From positions 380,508-444,507 of the forward strand of contig VFFE01007506.1 of NCBI GenBank assembly GCA_008921705.1: 64,000 nucleotides of DNA, given 5' to 3'. Positions 37,901-50,770 of this stretch are shown piece after piece. The notes under the pieces were generated by a model. It did no database searches. It was not told the origin of the DNA and saw only the letters and a list, made by a program, of their open reading frames with translations. This DNA comes from Burhinus oedicnemus. Lineage: Eukaryota > Chordata > Aves > Charadriiformes > Burhinidae. Made by a program: the position numbers and the translations under genes. How positions within the stretch are numbered: the stretch's first letter is position 1; every line of letters starts with the position of its first letter.

Positions 37901-38378
37901 GTTATCTGAATCCAAGTTGATCCCTTTCCTTTAAAACCTTAAGCGTACACATTCACAGAAGTCAGACCAGCAGAGCTGGCCCTACATTTCCAGAAGAAAG
38001 ACTCAAACTTCCTGACTCTCAAAAACTCACTACCATAGCCCACAGACTCATCTAAGCTGGGACTAGGGGAACAATTCTAGCTGAAGGGCTGTGACTACAT
38101 TAATCACAGGCTAGGCTAGTGGCAGGATATAAAGGTCAGTGACACTGTCCCAGCTCAGGTGCATTACTGGCACAACTCTGCCACAACTCTTTGGGTTATA
38201 AAGCCTGTATGAGATGATTTATGCTCTTTGGGGGACATCCCAGTCCTCTACTTCTCTCCAAGGAATCATTCACTTCTGTTATGCCAATGGAAGTTTCTAA
38301 ATGCTCTGGAAGTTCTTCTGACATGTGCTACTATGGTAGACTGGGGGAAATGGCTTTAAAAGGCTAAAGCTCACTTAC
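34937..38378 (-). other. NOX4: NOX4 intron (3442 bp)
   Basis: The donor is CT|GTAAGTGAG below base 38379 and the acceptor is TTTTCAAG before 34936. It contains an A-rich/GA-rich tract at 37801-37855 and no recognisable coding sequence or clear mobile element. Confidence 0.85.
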
Positions 38379-38498
38379 AGCAGTGTGTTGAGTACTGATG
38401 CAAAGGGTGTAACTCCAATACCTCCAGCCACGCAGAGGCTGACCTCATAGTTCAGGGATTCCTCAAAGGGACTTCCAAAAGGTCCATCCACATACAGT
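38379..38498 (-). CDS. NOX4: NOX4 coding exon (NADPH pyrophosphate loop)
   Basis: One base completing a split Lys codon, 39 codons and two bases of a Leu codon. The protein starts LYVDGPFGSPFEESLNYEVS and continues LCVAGGIGVTPFASVLNTL. DGPFGSP closes the FAD/NADPH interface, and GGIGVTPF is the glycine-rich loop that binds the NADPH pyrophosphate, conserved in the whole ferredoxin-reductase family and essential for activity. Only Ile to Val changes separate it from human NOX4 in this stretch. The acceptor is TTTTTTCTGCAG and the donor CT|GTAAGTGA. It is the most conserved exon in the window. Confidence 0.97.
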
Positions 38499-38794
38499 CT
38501 GCAGAAAAAATAAAAAGAACACTTTTAGAGAAAGTTGCTAAAATCAGAGAAGAGAGGAAAAGAAATGCAGGCTGGATTAACATCCTACAATGAATTTATT
38601 TCAATTTTTTTATTAGTCTTGGGATGCAGGATATGAAAACCTTTTTCCTAGAAAGCTTTATGTGGAGAGAAACCAACGTACAAATAGTATGAAAGCCTGT
38701 TTTATGAAATCTTTTGGCACGTTCCATGACTAGACAAGCCATTTTTTAATCAAACAGGTGGAGGTGACTAAATTATGACTGCCCTTTGTGTCTG

Positions 38795-39147
38795 GGAGAC
38801 GTTATTGCTCTCTACAAGTACCTGAAAGGAGGTTGTAGTGAGATGGGAGCTGATCTCTTCTCCCAAGTAACTAGTGATAGGACAAGAGGAAACGGGTTCA
38901 AGTTGGGCCAGGGGAGGTTTAGGCTGGACATTAGGAAAAAATTTTCACTGAGTTATCAAACATTGGAAGAGACTGCCCAGGGAGGTGGTTGGGTCACCAT
39001 CCCTAGATGTGTTTAAAAGTCATGTGGACGTGGTGCTTAGACACATGGTTTAGTGGCAGACCTGGTAGAGTAGGGTCAATGGTTGGACTAGATGATCTTA
39101 AAGGTCTTTTCCAACCTAAACGATTCTATGATTCTATGATTCTATGG
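38795..39147 (+). mobile_element. CR1 LINE 3' end with ORF2 C-terminal codons
   Basis: The element starts near GAGACGTTATTGCTCTCTAC and reads through the CR1 ORF2 C-terminus ([20 protein letters not shown] then RKKF is visible from about 38870), with a frame break after that. It continues into the 3' UTR and ends in ATTCTATG repeats. It is truncated at the 5' side as usual and about 95% identical by eye to the reverse-oriented copy at 25169-25404. It is inserted antisense to NOX4 only 300 bases upstream of an exon and is not expected to disturb splicing. Confidence 0.94.
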
Positions 39148-42100
39148 CATTAGACGGCAAGGCAAATGCTGCATTGGCAACAATAACAACTTGGTGGGTC
39201 ATAAGCAGGAAGAGACCTTGGCTAGCCCTGCCTAGGAGTTTCACCACTTGACCATCAGAAACAGCTGAGATGGAAAAAGGGGTACAAAAACCTATTTTTT
39301 GTGGCTTCTCATAATGCTTGTCACGGGCCTCCAGGGAACAGAGAAGCGGTGACACATCCATCCTGCAGTGAGCAGGAGGAACTAATTAACATCTATCTAC
39401 TCCTTCACTTCACATCCAGGCCCTTGGGAATGTCCTCTATCCCAATCATATAGGATATCTGAAGAGGGGGAAAGACCACTCATGTCTCTCATTCTTACAA
39501 CAGTTTTGTTTATCTGTTTTTAAAGATCATTTAGGAGACCGAGTCTCATTTTCAACCCATTTTTAATATTTCAGATGCTGCTGGAAATCAGTTGACTATA
39601 ATTTAAAAATGAGATTTTAGGCATCTTCAAAAGTTTGACCTCCAAATATTCCCCACACTGCTGAAAGTCTGACCAAGGTCATCCATAGAGAGCTCACTAT
39701 TTATTGGCTGTAATATCTCTGATAAGATCCACATACCCCCTATTCTACTTACAGAATACCAATTGTATATCTTACTTCAGTCATAGATTCACCTTTAGAA
39801 ACTATTATGAAGAGAACTTGAACAGGACACTTAGTCAAGATCCATTCTGTGCATGAGTGGCTCACTGGATCACCCCATTTTAGGTAACCACTGAATACAG
39901 CAGAGTGTGGTGGGACCAGCGCTGCGTTCAGCAGCTCAGTGACTAGCTCACAGCTAGGCTGACTGACATCAGCTTTTGGCCTGAGTCCATACAAAAGTTC
40001 CAATATATATTTTTATACACACACATACTGGTACTATTATGCAACTAAGCTAGGTATACTATTTGTCTAATAAAAGGGCATAAGCTTCTCCTTTATACCA
40101 TCAGCCAGAGAATTAAATGCAGAGGAGATGTCTCTTTTCCCAGACTAAGTCTTCCAGCCCTCATCTGATTCTTTGCTTTTGAGGGCTGGATCGTAGCCAT
40201 AACTTAAGATCTCAGTCTGACCTCATTTCTTTTAGTTTTGTGGTCTGACCCTTGGCATCTTGTCTTGTCAAGACAACGTCTTGTCTGGGTGTCTTTGGCC
40301 AATATGGTCCTTTCTAGGAAATTTCTTCCAGATCTCTGCTATTGCTGACATCTTGATGCCTCATATGTTAGGCTCCTTCTCCTACAGTTTCCTATCTAAA
40401 CACAGATAAGTACCTACTTTCTGATGGATCTGGAGGAAAACGGCTGATCCTTAACTATTCCCTGTCTTATAGACTCATTTCTTGGCTCTTGGTGTCCTAC
40501 CTGGACAGAAAGGCAGAAGATACTGGGCCAGCCACAGCCATCATCAGAAAGCATTAGAATTGCTGGCAGTTGACATTTTTAAATAACTGAAATTCCTCAC
40601 TGATATTCATAACTAATCAATCTGCAACCCAAATATGCTTATTCTTATTTCTGTCTTTGTATCCTGAAGTCACTACAGTATTGTACAAATGTTCTCCTGG
40701 AGAATCTCAAAGCTTTTCAATGTCAGGTCTGTTAGTACCAGCATGATGAGAATACTAGAAAAACAAATTCACTCCTTACTTAGGACAGACAAATTCTTTT
40801 GCACAATGAGGCCAAGAAAAACTTAGCTGGACATGTGCATACAATATAAACAGAACTTTAAGTATCTTCTCATTAAATGTTTCCTGTTACATAACTCTTT
40901 ATACACCATTTGCTTAACAAGGGTTTATTTTCCAGTAATGAAATGATACCACTGCTGGTGCAGAGTGCAGCAGCAGCTACTTTAAGAGATCTTATAAATG
41001 TTGCACTATCATCTGACTGAGGAGGTAAAGGAGCATCCCTTATATAAATAAGCAACAGGGGAAATGTAGAGAAGCAGGTCATTACTCTGAAATGAATCTG
41101 GTCCAGGGGACCAGAGAAGAGAGGGAAGTCCACAAATGTTATGGGTCTCAGCTGTATATCTCCACGGAGATCTAATCTTGGGATATCAGTGTAGGGCAAA
41201 AAGAAAAAAAAATAAATTACTGGATAATGAAGACCAGCAACTCTGCTGTCATTCCTGGCATACCTCTTATACATATGCTACCCTAATCAGATCCTGCCTA
41301 ACTGGTGAAATCTGGAGAACCGCTCCCAAATGTACGAAGGGCATAAGCATAGGCCTGAGGGAAATTCCTTGCATTTTGCACAAGCAGCACTAACTTTCAT
41401 TTGGATACACAGACTTAAAGGCAACATTTTGGGGGAAAACCACAAGCACACAAAACAAAAGCAAACTAGCAAAGTAGATTTTTCCAGAAATTGCCACAGC
41501 GGATGTGATGATAATAATATACTGCAGGGGTGCCACTGAGCAGAATTGCACTTAAGCCTACTTGAGGACATCTGAAGTATGTATGTATGTCTGATCGCAG
41601 AAGGAACTATGCAATTCGTGGGAAGTCTGAATGCCCCTGAATACCACTGACATGATCAGGAGTTGAAACATGCAAAACTAGATCTGGTCACTGCAAACCA
41701 GTCAAGCACGGTGCATAATTCCATGCCAGAAATTCAAGAAGCAACCTTCAATTAAATACGTATTTTGGTTAGATTGCTCCAGTTTGTGGCCCATTAGCCC
41801 CATCTGGCCTGCAAAATATTTCTATCTGCCCACTGCGTCTTCCTCTGAGGGAGTAAGGAGCAGTTGTTTGGACAGCAAATGCAGTCAGAGGAGCCAAGAG
41901 CCTCCTGCTGTGCCTGCATGTGGCCCAGCACAGAACAGCCAGAAGTCACCGCTTCCAAGTGTGAGAAGTGGGGGAAAAGCAGCAGAAATATTGCTACTGC
42001 GTTAACCTGCTCCACAAGACTGCCTGAAAAGACTGATTCCAAGGATAATGTGACCTCCCTGGAAGATTTTGTTGGCTGTCACAGATATGCACTATTTAAT

Positions 42101-43719
42101 CCTATTTTACTATGGGGAAAATTTATAACTAAAAGCAATGTGACTGATGTCCTGATGGAGGTGGTCAGTTAGGAATTGATCCTTCTTTTATTCAATTCAG
42201 CGGAAGAAAAAAACCCCTGGTGATGCCGTATCGAACAGCGCAGTGATGAACAGAGCAGCGATTCAGTCATGGACTTTTGCAGAGATTATGCAACTTTTGC
42301 TTCCTGTCAACACGTTCCTCCTTTCATTTGGTAGTACTGAAAAGTTTTGCATAAAAGCAGTTCATTATTGCAAATGAAACCTCACAGCGTTCAACAAAAA
42401 GACAGAGGAGCCAAGGGGGGGTAACATGACTTTTTGTTTCTTGAGTTGTGCCCCAGATATATCACACTACCATGCTATGCTCTCCTGTCCCTGCAGCTTT
42501 AATTTAATTAACACGAAGGAAGGGAATGGAATTTTACTAAAAGTTTAGAAATTCCCCCTTCAGGCAAAGTTACTCAAATAACGATTTGTTCTTTTCACAT
42601 GTATTCATTTCCAGTCTTAGGAATGTTCTCAGTTATTCTGGCACAATTTCTTAGCTCACAAACAGAAAAAAAGCTCCTCAAAACAGAATATATCACAAAA
42701 AATAGCAGAGCATATTATTAAAAGGCATCATACAGATAGCTGGTGAACATATTTTCTATTTAAAGCACACTTACATTCTACAGTAAAGCAGTACTGCAAT
42801 ATCCCAGCAAGCACCAGGACAGCTTGTTCCAGCGCTGGGCAACTCAACTGCACTAACATGGGGCTGTCCCTAAACCAAGTGACACTGTGTCAGGGACACA
42901 GGCAGCTGTACTGCTTTTGAGACGCAAGTTATTATCTTCCACAAGGAACTGCATAGTGATGTGTGGAGACACCTGCTCACACCTCCGTCGGACTCGGACC
43001 TCAGTGCCATGCTTTACTTCAGGGTGTACGTGCTCTTTGAAAAGTTTAATGCTTATATTGTACTTCACTACCCAACTGTAAATGCTGATATTACATTTTT
43101 TTCCCAGGCTCTTTGGGAGCTACTGTGAGACATTATCTGGGATATTAGTGAAGTAACAGATGGATAGGGGAGTTAATTCAAGACCTGGTAGGAAATTTTA
43201 ATTAAAGCAGTATCAGCATTTGCAAGCTGAACACAATGCTTGGATACAAAGTACTGCATAGAGCACAGAAAGTGAAGTCCTAGTCTGACTGAAGTTTGTG
43301 GCAAAACTCTTACCAATACCAACAGAGTAAGGATTTCACCAGCAGTATGAGATTTGATCTCCTTGGAGCGGTATTCAGTTTGTTACTACAACCCATGTGT
43401 GTGAGCATACTGAGTAAGTCTCCAATACAGTCAAAAGAGATGCAGTCAATACAGCTAATGGAGCCTAGAGAGAGGTTCAGGATGTGATTAATTGCTCTCT
43501 ACGTCTACTGATTGTACTCACTCAATTCAACAGAACCTTAGAGATTGGTGCCCCTCCGGAACGGCAGCTGAAGGCCAAGCAGAACTGAAGCGGCACTAGA
43601 CATCTAGGCTGAGGCACCCGAACCCAGACCTGGTTATCCACTGAGATAATTGGAGCTTTGATACCTAGCTCACACAGACACCTACGTGTAGATGTTTTCA
43701 GTTGGAGCTGAATCTCTGC

Positions 43720-43775
43720 CCTAATGAACAGCCCATGTCATTGACTTCAGTAGGTTTTGGATAAAGTTCTCCAAA
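43720..43775 (-). repeat. Old amniote interspersed repeat fragment
   Basis: CCATGTCATTGACTTCAGTAGG matches in parts the reverse of the 'cctactgaagtcaatgg' hallmark of an old dispersed repeat in reptile and bird genomes. Only a short core is recognisable. Confidence 0.3.
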
Positions 43776-46700
43776 ATTACAACAGAATCAACTAAACAAC
43801 TCTCGTCCCACACTCGTTCTTCTCTTTAACTTGTTCTACCAAAACCACAGCTCAGTACTGCCATGATGTATACAGCCTGAGAACTCCAGGGAACCAACTG
43901 TCTGACGGCTGAAACAGTCTCCTGACGCTCTTCTGCTGCTGTAACTCGTACGCACCAGAGAGATGCCATCACCTCCCTCCGATAACCCACAATACCAGCC
44001 TCCACCCCCATGTGATAAATATTCAAACAAGTGCCTTCATGTTCCTCCCACACTGCCCTTCATGCCTGGGAGGAAATCTCTGTAAACATCTGCAGAGCTA
44101 TTTCATTATCTTCCTTCAAATTCCTCCTTAAGACTCCTCTTTCCTCTAATATCTAAAAAAACCCAATAAACCAGAAGTTGACAGTAGTTAGGCTGCTGAT
44201 GTGCTTGCCACAGCTCAGTAATATTCCGGCCCAGTCCTGTATCTGTTTCCCTGAATTTTGCTGTCTGATTGCATCCACCTGTTGTCTCCTGTCCTAGTTT
44301 AAGTTGGTTTGGTCAGGACAGGCTCTCTGCTGTGTGACTGCATGTATCAGGATGGCTTCCTGATGCATGACTGTTTCTTCAGGGCACTAGGATAACACAG
44401 AAAAATGAAGAATTACTGGAAACCATCCAAATCTGAAACTTGCATCAGAGGCAATCTTTCATATGGTAGGTTTGAAGAAAGTGAAACTGACTACAGAAGA
44501 CCACTTTGGAGTCCAAGGTTCAATTCACAGTTTTCAGTAAAAACCTAGTTACAACAAATGACATGATTTTATTTTTCAAAGAAGCTGCACTTAGTACTAT
44601 CAAAGATTTGTCAAATATTTTCTGCAGCAAAAATCAAGACAGCCGCTTCATCTTTTGAAGTCAACATATGACACTTCACGTCATTATTTGAACCCCTATT
44701 AATAAGCGTACACTCTGAAACTATTTTTCCAGAGGGATTGTGATTATTGACAGCATTTCAGTACCAACAGCCTTTTGCAGATGAAGAACCACCACTGAAC
44801 AAAGCACATCATCCCTGGTTTGTATGGATTTCTGAAACTACAATGGCTTTCAAGGTTTGAAAGTGTAACAAAATGTGACATCTGGCATGTGAGATCAGAG
44901 GTTCCCATGTGTTCTCCTGACATTGTGAAGGATGAAGCTTTCATTAAAGAACACAGCAGCCCCTCAGACAAGCAAGCTTGCAAAACCCAGTGAGTCCAAT
45001 TAACTTTACATACTATTTTGTGCAAAATTTCAGTGTTATGATTCTAAATCGGATTTCATTAGGTATCCTCTCCTTTTTTCAACAGCTTGAGTTTAATTTC
45101 TGATTATTCATAAATTTTCCTTTCAACTTCAAATATATTCTTCCAATATGTCCTAGAGCTTGTAGAAGTTTCCTTCTCTTCCACAGAAGTTGCTTCCTTT
45201 ATCAGTTGATGAAACATCCAATTATAACAACGTAGATGGCTCAAAACCCTATAGAATCAATTAGCATCAGATTTTCTTCTCATAGAAACATGCCAAATTA
45301 TCATTATTTCTAAAATTCTAGAAAAGCCATTGGTTTTAGCGCATCTCAGTTCCATTTATTTCTCCCTGGCTAGGCAAAACAAAACAAAGTCACCCGTTCT
45401 TCAGCTTACTTTACTCTCCTAGGGCCTAGAGATGACTGAAGAAGAATTTCCATTTCTACAACATCCTTAGCAGGAGAAAATATGTTGAAGGCATGATGAC
45501 AAGGCCAAGAAAGTGGAAAAGCAGAGCAGGCACCTGCATTTTCATGGATAAGGCTCCTTCGGTAAACCCTGACCTGAGATCCATGGTTTTCTACGAGACA
45601 TCTTGCAGGTTCAAGGAGAAGATCCCACTGGAGTATGCTGGAACACTAAAGCAGCAGAAGTTGTACCACTGCCCATGGGGATCTGAACTTGTAACAGAGG
45701 AATGAGAAGGATGGCAGAGGAGGAGAAAAGAACCTTATAACTATGAAGGAAAATTTCAAAAAAGCATAGAGGTAGAACTTCCACTGAAGGTAACAGAAAA
45801 CAGACTTGCACAACTGACAGACACCCCTGTAAGCATGGCTCTTCCTTGCTCAGGACTCCTAGAGCAATCTGAAGGTAATCTCTCAGATCAAGTTCATTTT
45901 CCTCAGGATTGAATAAAACTGCTTAAATATTGCCTAAAGCATTTATGGAGAGCCCGTATTTCTTATTACTCATTGCTGACTATCATAAGAGAGAAGCAAC
46001 AGTTTAGACCATTCACTTCATTAAAAAGGTCTGTAAAACCACTATGAGAACTACAATCAAGTATAATTATGTATTCAGACAACTTTGTTCTCTGAAAGTA
46101 CATGTACTTTCTGTACTAAATTCTTGGGTCAATATTCTTAATTAATGTTGCATTAATTCTTCTCCATGGCAGCCTTTTTACTGTCATTTTTATAAAATGT
46201 TTCCAAAATGTATTCCTTTGATTAAAGATCACACATAATTTATTTTATTATAATAAGAAATCCAATTTTCCACTTATTTCCTCACCAATTACAGTACCTA
46301 TTTTGTGAAGTGCCTTGCCTCTCTGTAGACTTGTCTTCTACCAATTTTGCCTTAGCTAATAAAGTAAAAGAAGAGTATTTGTAATGACTGCACCACCTAT
46401 TGTAACTTGCCTTTTGACAATTTAGTTTGTTACATCATTAAGCGATAAGATATTGCAGATCAGCAACAAGCAGGTTGAGTGTGTTGGCCATGTTTCTCCA
46501 CAACTCATTCACTGGTGCAGTAGTTATCTGCCCATCTCACTACAAATACTATTTCTGCTATACAGTAATCCACTTCCATATTTGACTTTTTGTCTCTTTC
46601 AATATTTACGGCAAGCTTTTTCTTGCCTATACTGTTCCCTTTGGTGGTCATCGCAGAGTTGCCATCTAGCAGCCAGCATGGCTCCTTCTCACAAGCAGTG

Positions 46701-47879
46701 CTGATATTAGCACTGAGCCCTCTTCCTCACTTGGCAATTTATATTCACTAAGACAGGATATCCCACGTCCCCATGTCAGTGGAAATAGTAGTGGCAGCAT
46801 CAGTACCTCAAGGTACTGTGGGATACCCGAAGCAACTGAAACATACTGATGCAACTGGATTGCAGATTTCAGATGTCGATTCAAGTTTTTCACACCTGTA
46901 ACTATCACATATTAACCAGCACTGGAGCTCTAATGCAGTTCCCTCTGCCACCATTTAGGTATTTTCAAGTTAAGTGGGGGAAAAAAAAAAGTCTATATGG
47001 GAGTTTAGGACTTGGGAAAGCCTGACAGTTAGTACATGCATGAGATGTACTAGTTGTTCCCCCTGGAAGCTGGTTTGCACTTACAAGTATATTCAGGGGG
47101 CATATTGTATCAAAGGCCAAAATACTTTTTTGATAAGAGTAGCCTAGGGGAAAAAGTAGATCACTCTAACTAGACATCCACGTTGCCAGTAGGCTTTCCT
47201 GCGCAAGCTCCAATAATACACCTTAGGGCTGGGGAAAGAAAAGTTGGCACCTGCTGAAAAATCCCAAGGATGACAAGTGCAGAAATTGAAATCCTAGCTA
47301 GGTATCTGCAGAAACAAAAGAGGAGGAGAGAAGAAGCTGACTAGAGCGCTGGAAGATGTTGTTGGCAGCAGACCAATCTGAAGACAAGGCCAGGCATATC
47401 ATGATCCCCTCCAAAGGCAGCCCGCTCAGGCTCTTTGGACTAGATTAAGTAGAGATGAAGAATTCAAAATTAAGACAATAAGAAGAAAAAACAAAGAAGG
47501 AAAAATCATGACAAATTCTGTAGTTGGAATGAAGTAGTCAATCCTGCAATAAAATGGGATCCTCAATATATAGTAAACCTAAGCATAAATATGCTACCTA
47601 AAATGTAATAAACTCCCCAAGAAAAATCTGCCATGTCTCACTGCTGACTCTTTTCTGTCTTAGGGTGGACATTGGGTAAACAAAGTGACTCAGTCCTAAG
47701 TCACAAGCCCATCTTTTCTCTGGAAAACTCTCTTTGTAAGGAAATGTCTCTCACAGCTACGCTTCCTTTAAGGAAAGATGCTTTCCATGAGCCTCACATC
47801 CTACACAGGTTAGTGAACATGCCTATAGGAGTAGGTTCCCCTTTATTTGCTTTTATTTCCCTTTTATTTATTATTTCCC

Positions 47880-47905
47880 ATTATTTGCTTCATGAAGCAA
47901 ATAAT
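47880..47905. repeat. Perfect 26-bp palindrome
   Basis: Two 13-base arms meet without a loop at the central TTCATGAA; the left arm is ATTATTTGCTTCA. Each base pairs with its partner, and the symmetry ends at 47879/47906. It lies at the end of a T-rich run (TTTATTT repeats, 47841-47880) in the large NOX4 intron. Confidence 0.95.
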
Positions 47906-49059
47906 TACTGGTTTGGGGTGTTGTAAAATATCTTTGTTTGAACTTAGCTGCCAGGAAGCCTAGAGAGAAATTCTCTAAAAATTGCTCAGACAGTTGATGA
48001 GTGATGTCTGCAAGATAATGAGAAGGCAACTTCAAATGGATTGCAGATGTTCAGTGATGGTCGGTGTCAGACAAGCTCATTTCCTTAGGCAGACAGCTTC
48101 TTATCTGGAAAGGGTTATAGAAAACTGGCAAGGCCAAAATGGAAAGAACACCTCCGAACACCAGAGTAAACCATACATAGCTGCAGTAAAATGGCAGATT
48201 AAGGATGAGATCATCCAACTTGAAGAAGGAATTTCTGAAGTCAACGTACGCCTATAGATGAGTCTGCATATAGACTTACAGGCAGAAGCTTATCAAGCTA
48301 CCAGAGAATATACTGCATTACTTCATAGATGAGCTCAATCCAGCCCCGACCATCTTGACCTCTTCATTGTTTTTCTCTGAATATGCTCCAACATTTCAAG
48401 TTCTGTTTTTTAGAGTGAACAGCCCATTATTATCTGCGGTGTTCCAATTTCAGTCCTGCCAAGGCTCTATATAATGGCATCATTATTCATAGGTGGTAGT
48501 GTCATTATTACTACCTTTTTAGACATACAAAGATGCCTCTGTACAGCCCTCTGTCCTCTTGGGTTATTCAAAATGAAGAATTGTTCATCCCTTTAATTTT
48601 TAAATTCCTTCAAGCTCTTACCTTTCTATGTGCTGTAAGAGTAACCATGATAACAGAAAGTCTTATTTTTAGCATTTCTATGAGTTTTAAGAAGCTGAGA
48701 GAGAACAGGTGACCCTGAACAAGACAGATGAGCAAGTGACTTGGTGAGAGACACAGAGAGAGAGAACTAGTGTTTAAGTAATCCAGATAAATAATTCCAC
48801 TCATAACCCTTCCCACCCTTACTTTTCATAAATAGCCTGAGGGTTACAACCTACTGGGTGCGAAACACTGCTGTAGGGCAAGGTGATTATAAGGCACTGA
48901 AGAGAAGACAGGCTGGACATCATAGCAGAATACATCTGGCATAGAGTCAGGGTCTAAGCCAAAGGGGGTCTTCCTGTAGGTCCAACACCAGTTCCTATTG
49001 ACCAGGCCCCCTGAAGTTGCTCTGTGTATATACAGAGAAACCACATTGTGTGTGACTGG

Positions 49060-49245
49060 TCTGGTCATCCTGAACAGGTTGCCCAGGGAAGTTCTGGATG
49101 CCCCATTCCTGGAAGTGCTCAAGGCCAGGTTGGATGAGGCTTTGAGCAATCTGGTCTGGTGGGAGATGTCCCTGCCCATGGCAGGGGGGTTGGACTAGAT
49201 GATCTTTAAGGTCCCTTCCAACCTAAACCATTCTATTATTCTATG
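49060..49245 (+). mobile_element. CR1 LINE 3' end (different subfamily)
   Basis: The ORF2 C-terminal codons are visible (LNRLPREVLDAPFLEVLKAR then LDEALSNLVWW), followed by the CR1 3' UTR GGTTGGACTAGATGATCTTT and degenerate ATTCTAT tail copies. The sequence CCCTGCCCATGGCAGGGGG just before it marks a subfamily different from the 25169 and 38795 copies. The 5' edge is uncertain by some tens of bases. Confidence 0.9.
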
Positions 49246-49699
49246 AAATCTTGACTAGTGAGACTTCTTGCGTAAAATCAGTGTCCTGCAGCCCCACACG
49301 AGTCAAGCCAATCCCTGTCATGTTTGTTGTCACTGTGAAAGACAGATCACAAGACTGTGCCCCAGGTCTGACCTCAAATGCCAGTTTTGATCCGTCAAAG
49401 AGGAAGAGAAGCCCTGCCTTTTAATCCCATCTCCCTCATGCTGATCCACTGTCATTTCCAGAATGTCATTTACGTCCTCAGCTATGCTCTTCCTTTTGGT
49501 GAAATCGGGCAGCAACACTTTCAGACCTCTCACGATATCGGGAATGCTCAATTTAATAGGTTTAATACTGTGACACATGCAGACAAAAGGCTGTTATAAA
49601 GTGCTAAGTATGGTCCTAACTTTTCCCCCCGAGCTCCATGTCACTGTTTCTTCTTTGATGATAATAATTTCTATCTTGGTGAACTGTCTGACATTTCTG

Positions 49700-49980
49700 C
49701 TATTTCAACTCATCTTCCTTTTCTTCCACCCACCTCCTGAAATTTGCCAGATCATTCAGAAATTTCAATCCATCTGCTCTGAAATATACTATACTCCCTG
49801 GCCCAGTGTCATCCGAGGATTTAATTAACTTGGTGTTTACATCTCCCTCCTTGTCATTCATTACTTGATATATTGAAAAGAACAAGTCCCACAATGAACT
49901 GCTGCGTATTTCATACCTCACCCCTTTTAAAACCATCTGCTTAAGAACTATTTGCTGCTTGCCACCTGTAAGCACTGACT
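49700..49980 (-). pseudogene. Degraded LINE reverse-transcriptase fragment
   Basis: An open stretch on the - strand ends at a stop at 49700-49702. Its last 60-90 residues fit the palm region of non-LTR reverse transcriptases. LWDLFFSIYQVMND fits the LFNIFINDL strand, NTKLIKSSDDT fits the TL-KFADDT catalytic motif (the two aspartates kept, the preceding Phe-Ala replaced by Ser-Ser), and LNDLANFRRWVEEKEDE fits the following LQ-DL--L-KWAE helix. A few residues are inserted and the frame then stops. It is inferred to be an old CR1/L2-type relic unrelated to the fresh CR1 tail next to it, which is on the other strand. The alternative is a chance open frame. Confidence 0.5.
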
Positions 49981-50669
49981 TCTTCATTTTTTCTTTTTTC
50001 TTTTTAATACACTGTGCTGTATTCTTATTTAGACAATGCATTGACAAATTCTCTATGGAAAAAAAGTATCTCATTCCAGGAAAAACCAAATGGCAAAATT
50101 GCCACTGAATTCCATGATACCAGGATTTAGTTCTGCAGAACTGAAAGCTGTATTGTCAAGCAGATATCCACTGTACAAGTGGATATATATATACCAGTCT
50201 ACTTTTTACTGCTTATCCTGCTGCGGATATTTGTAAGAAAACACACCAGAACATGGGCAGTACACGATGGATGAAACCCCAATTCTCTAGGTTTTGTGTA
50301 TCTACCAAACCTCAATTTTTGAAGATTTCACTCTGTATCCATCAGCTGTGATCAGTGGTTCAGGTGTTCCACATACCATTCACTTTCTTTCTGCTGAAGG
50401 GTTCTCTTAACAACTGTAATTTAAACAAATTCTAAAGTAAAAACTGGACTGGCAGGTAAGTATTTTCTGGTTGTTCCTTTCTGAGATTCTGAAAACTGCA
50501 TTTATGTTTTCCCTAATGGTTGCATTCATCAACCATTTACTAAACCACCACCACAGGTTTCTAATGTTATTACTGCTACATCTATTGTGGAAGTGCTCAA
50601 AGGTCCCTAATCAAAAGGTACTTTCCCCCTTGGAGTAGGAACTTTATAAAAAGAGCACAAAGAGGAAGG

Positions 50670-50770
50670 AGGAATGCAGGGATCCAGCCCGCACTCTGCC
50701 ACACCTTCCTTAGGAGAACTTGGGCAAGTCAGTTTGGCACCATGTGAGAGCATCTACCTGTTACACAGGA
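50670..50770 (+). repeat. MIR-like fragment
   Basis: GGGATCCAGCCCGCACTCTG, then GAACTTGGGCAAGTCAGTTT, follow the MIR order 'cccggctctgccac...gaccttgggcaagttactt'. It is diverged. Confidence 0.45.

Noticed and set aside
41761..41835. GTGGCCCATTAGCCCCATCTGGCCTGC as a DNA-transposon end
   Set aside because: It vaguely resembles a hAT-type consensus, but the match is too short, with no terminal inverted repeat or target duplication.
48600..49000. CRISPR-like or satellite arrays
   Set aside because: No evenly spaced direct repeats with unique spacers were found anywhere. The only arrays are the LTR-internal units and simple microsatellites, and CRISPR is not expected in a vertebrate.
49330..49578. 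82-codon - strand frame downstream of the reverse-transcriptase relic as its continuation
   Set aside because: The residues do not follow the expected LINE thumb or C-terminal region, so it was not joined to the relic.
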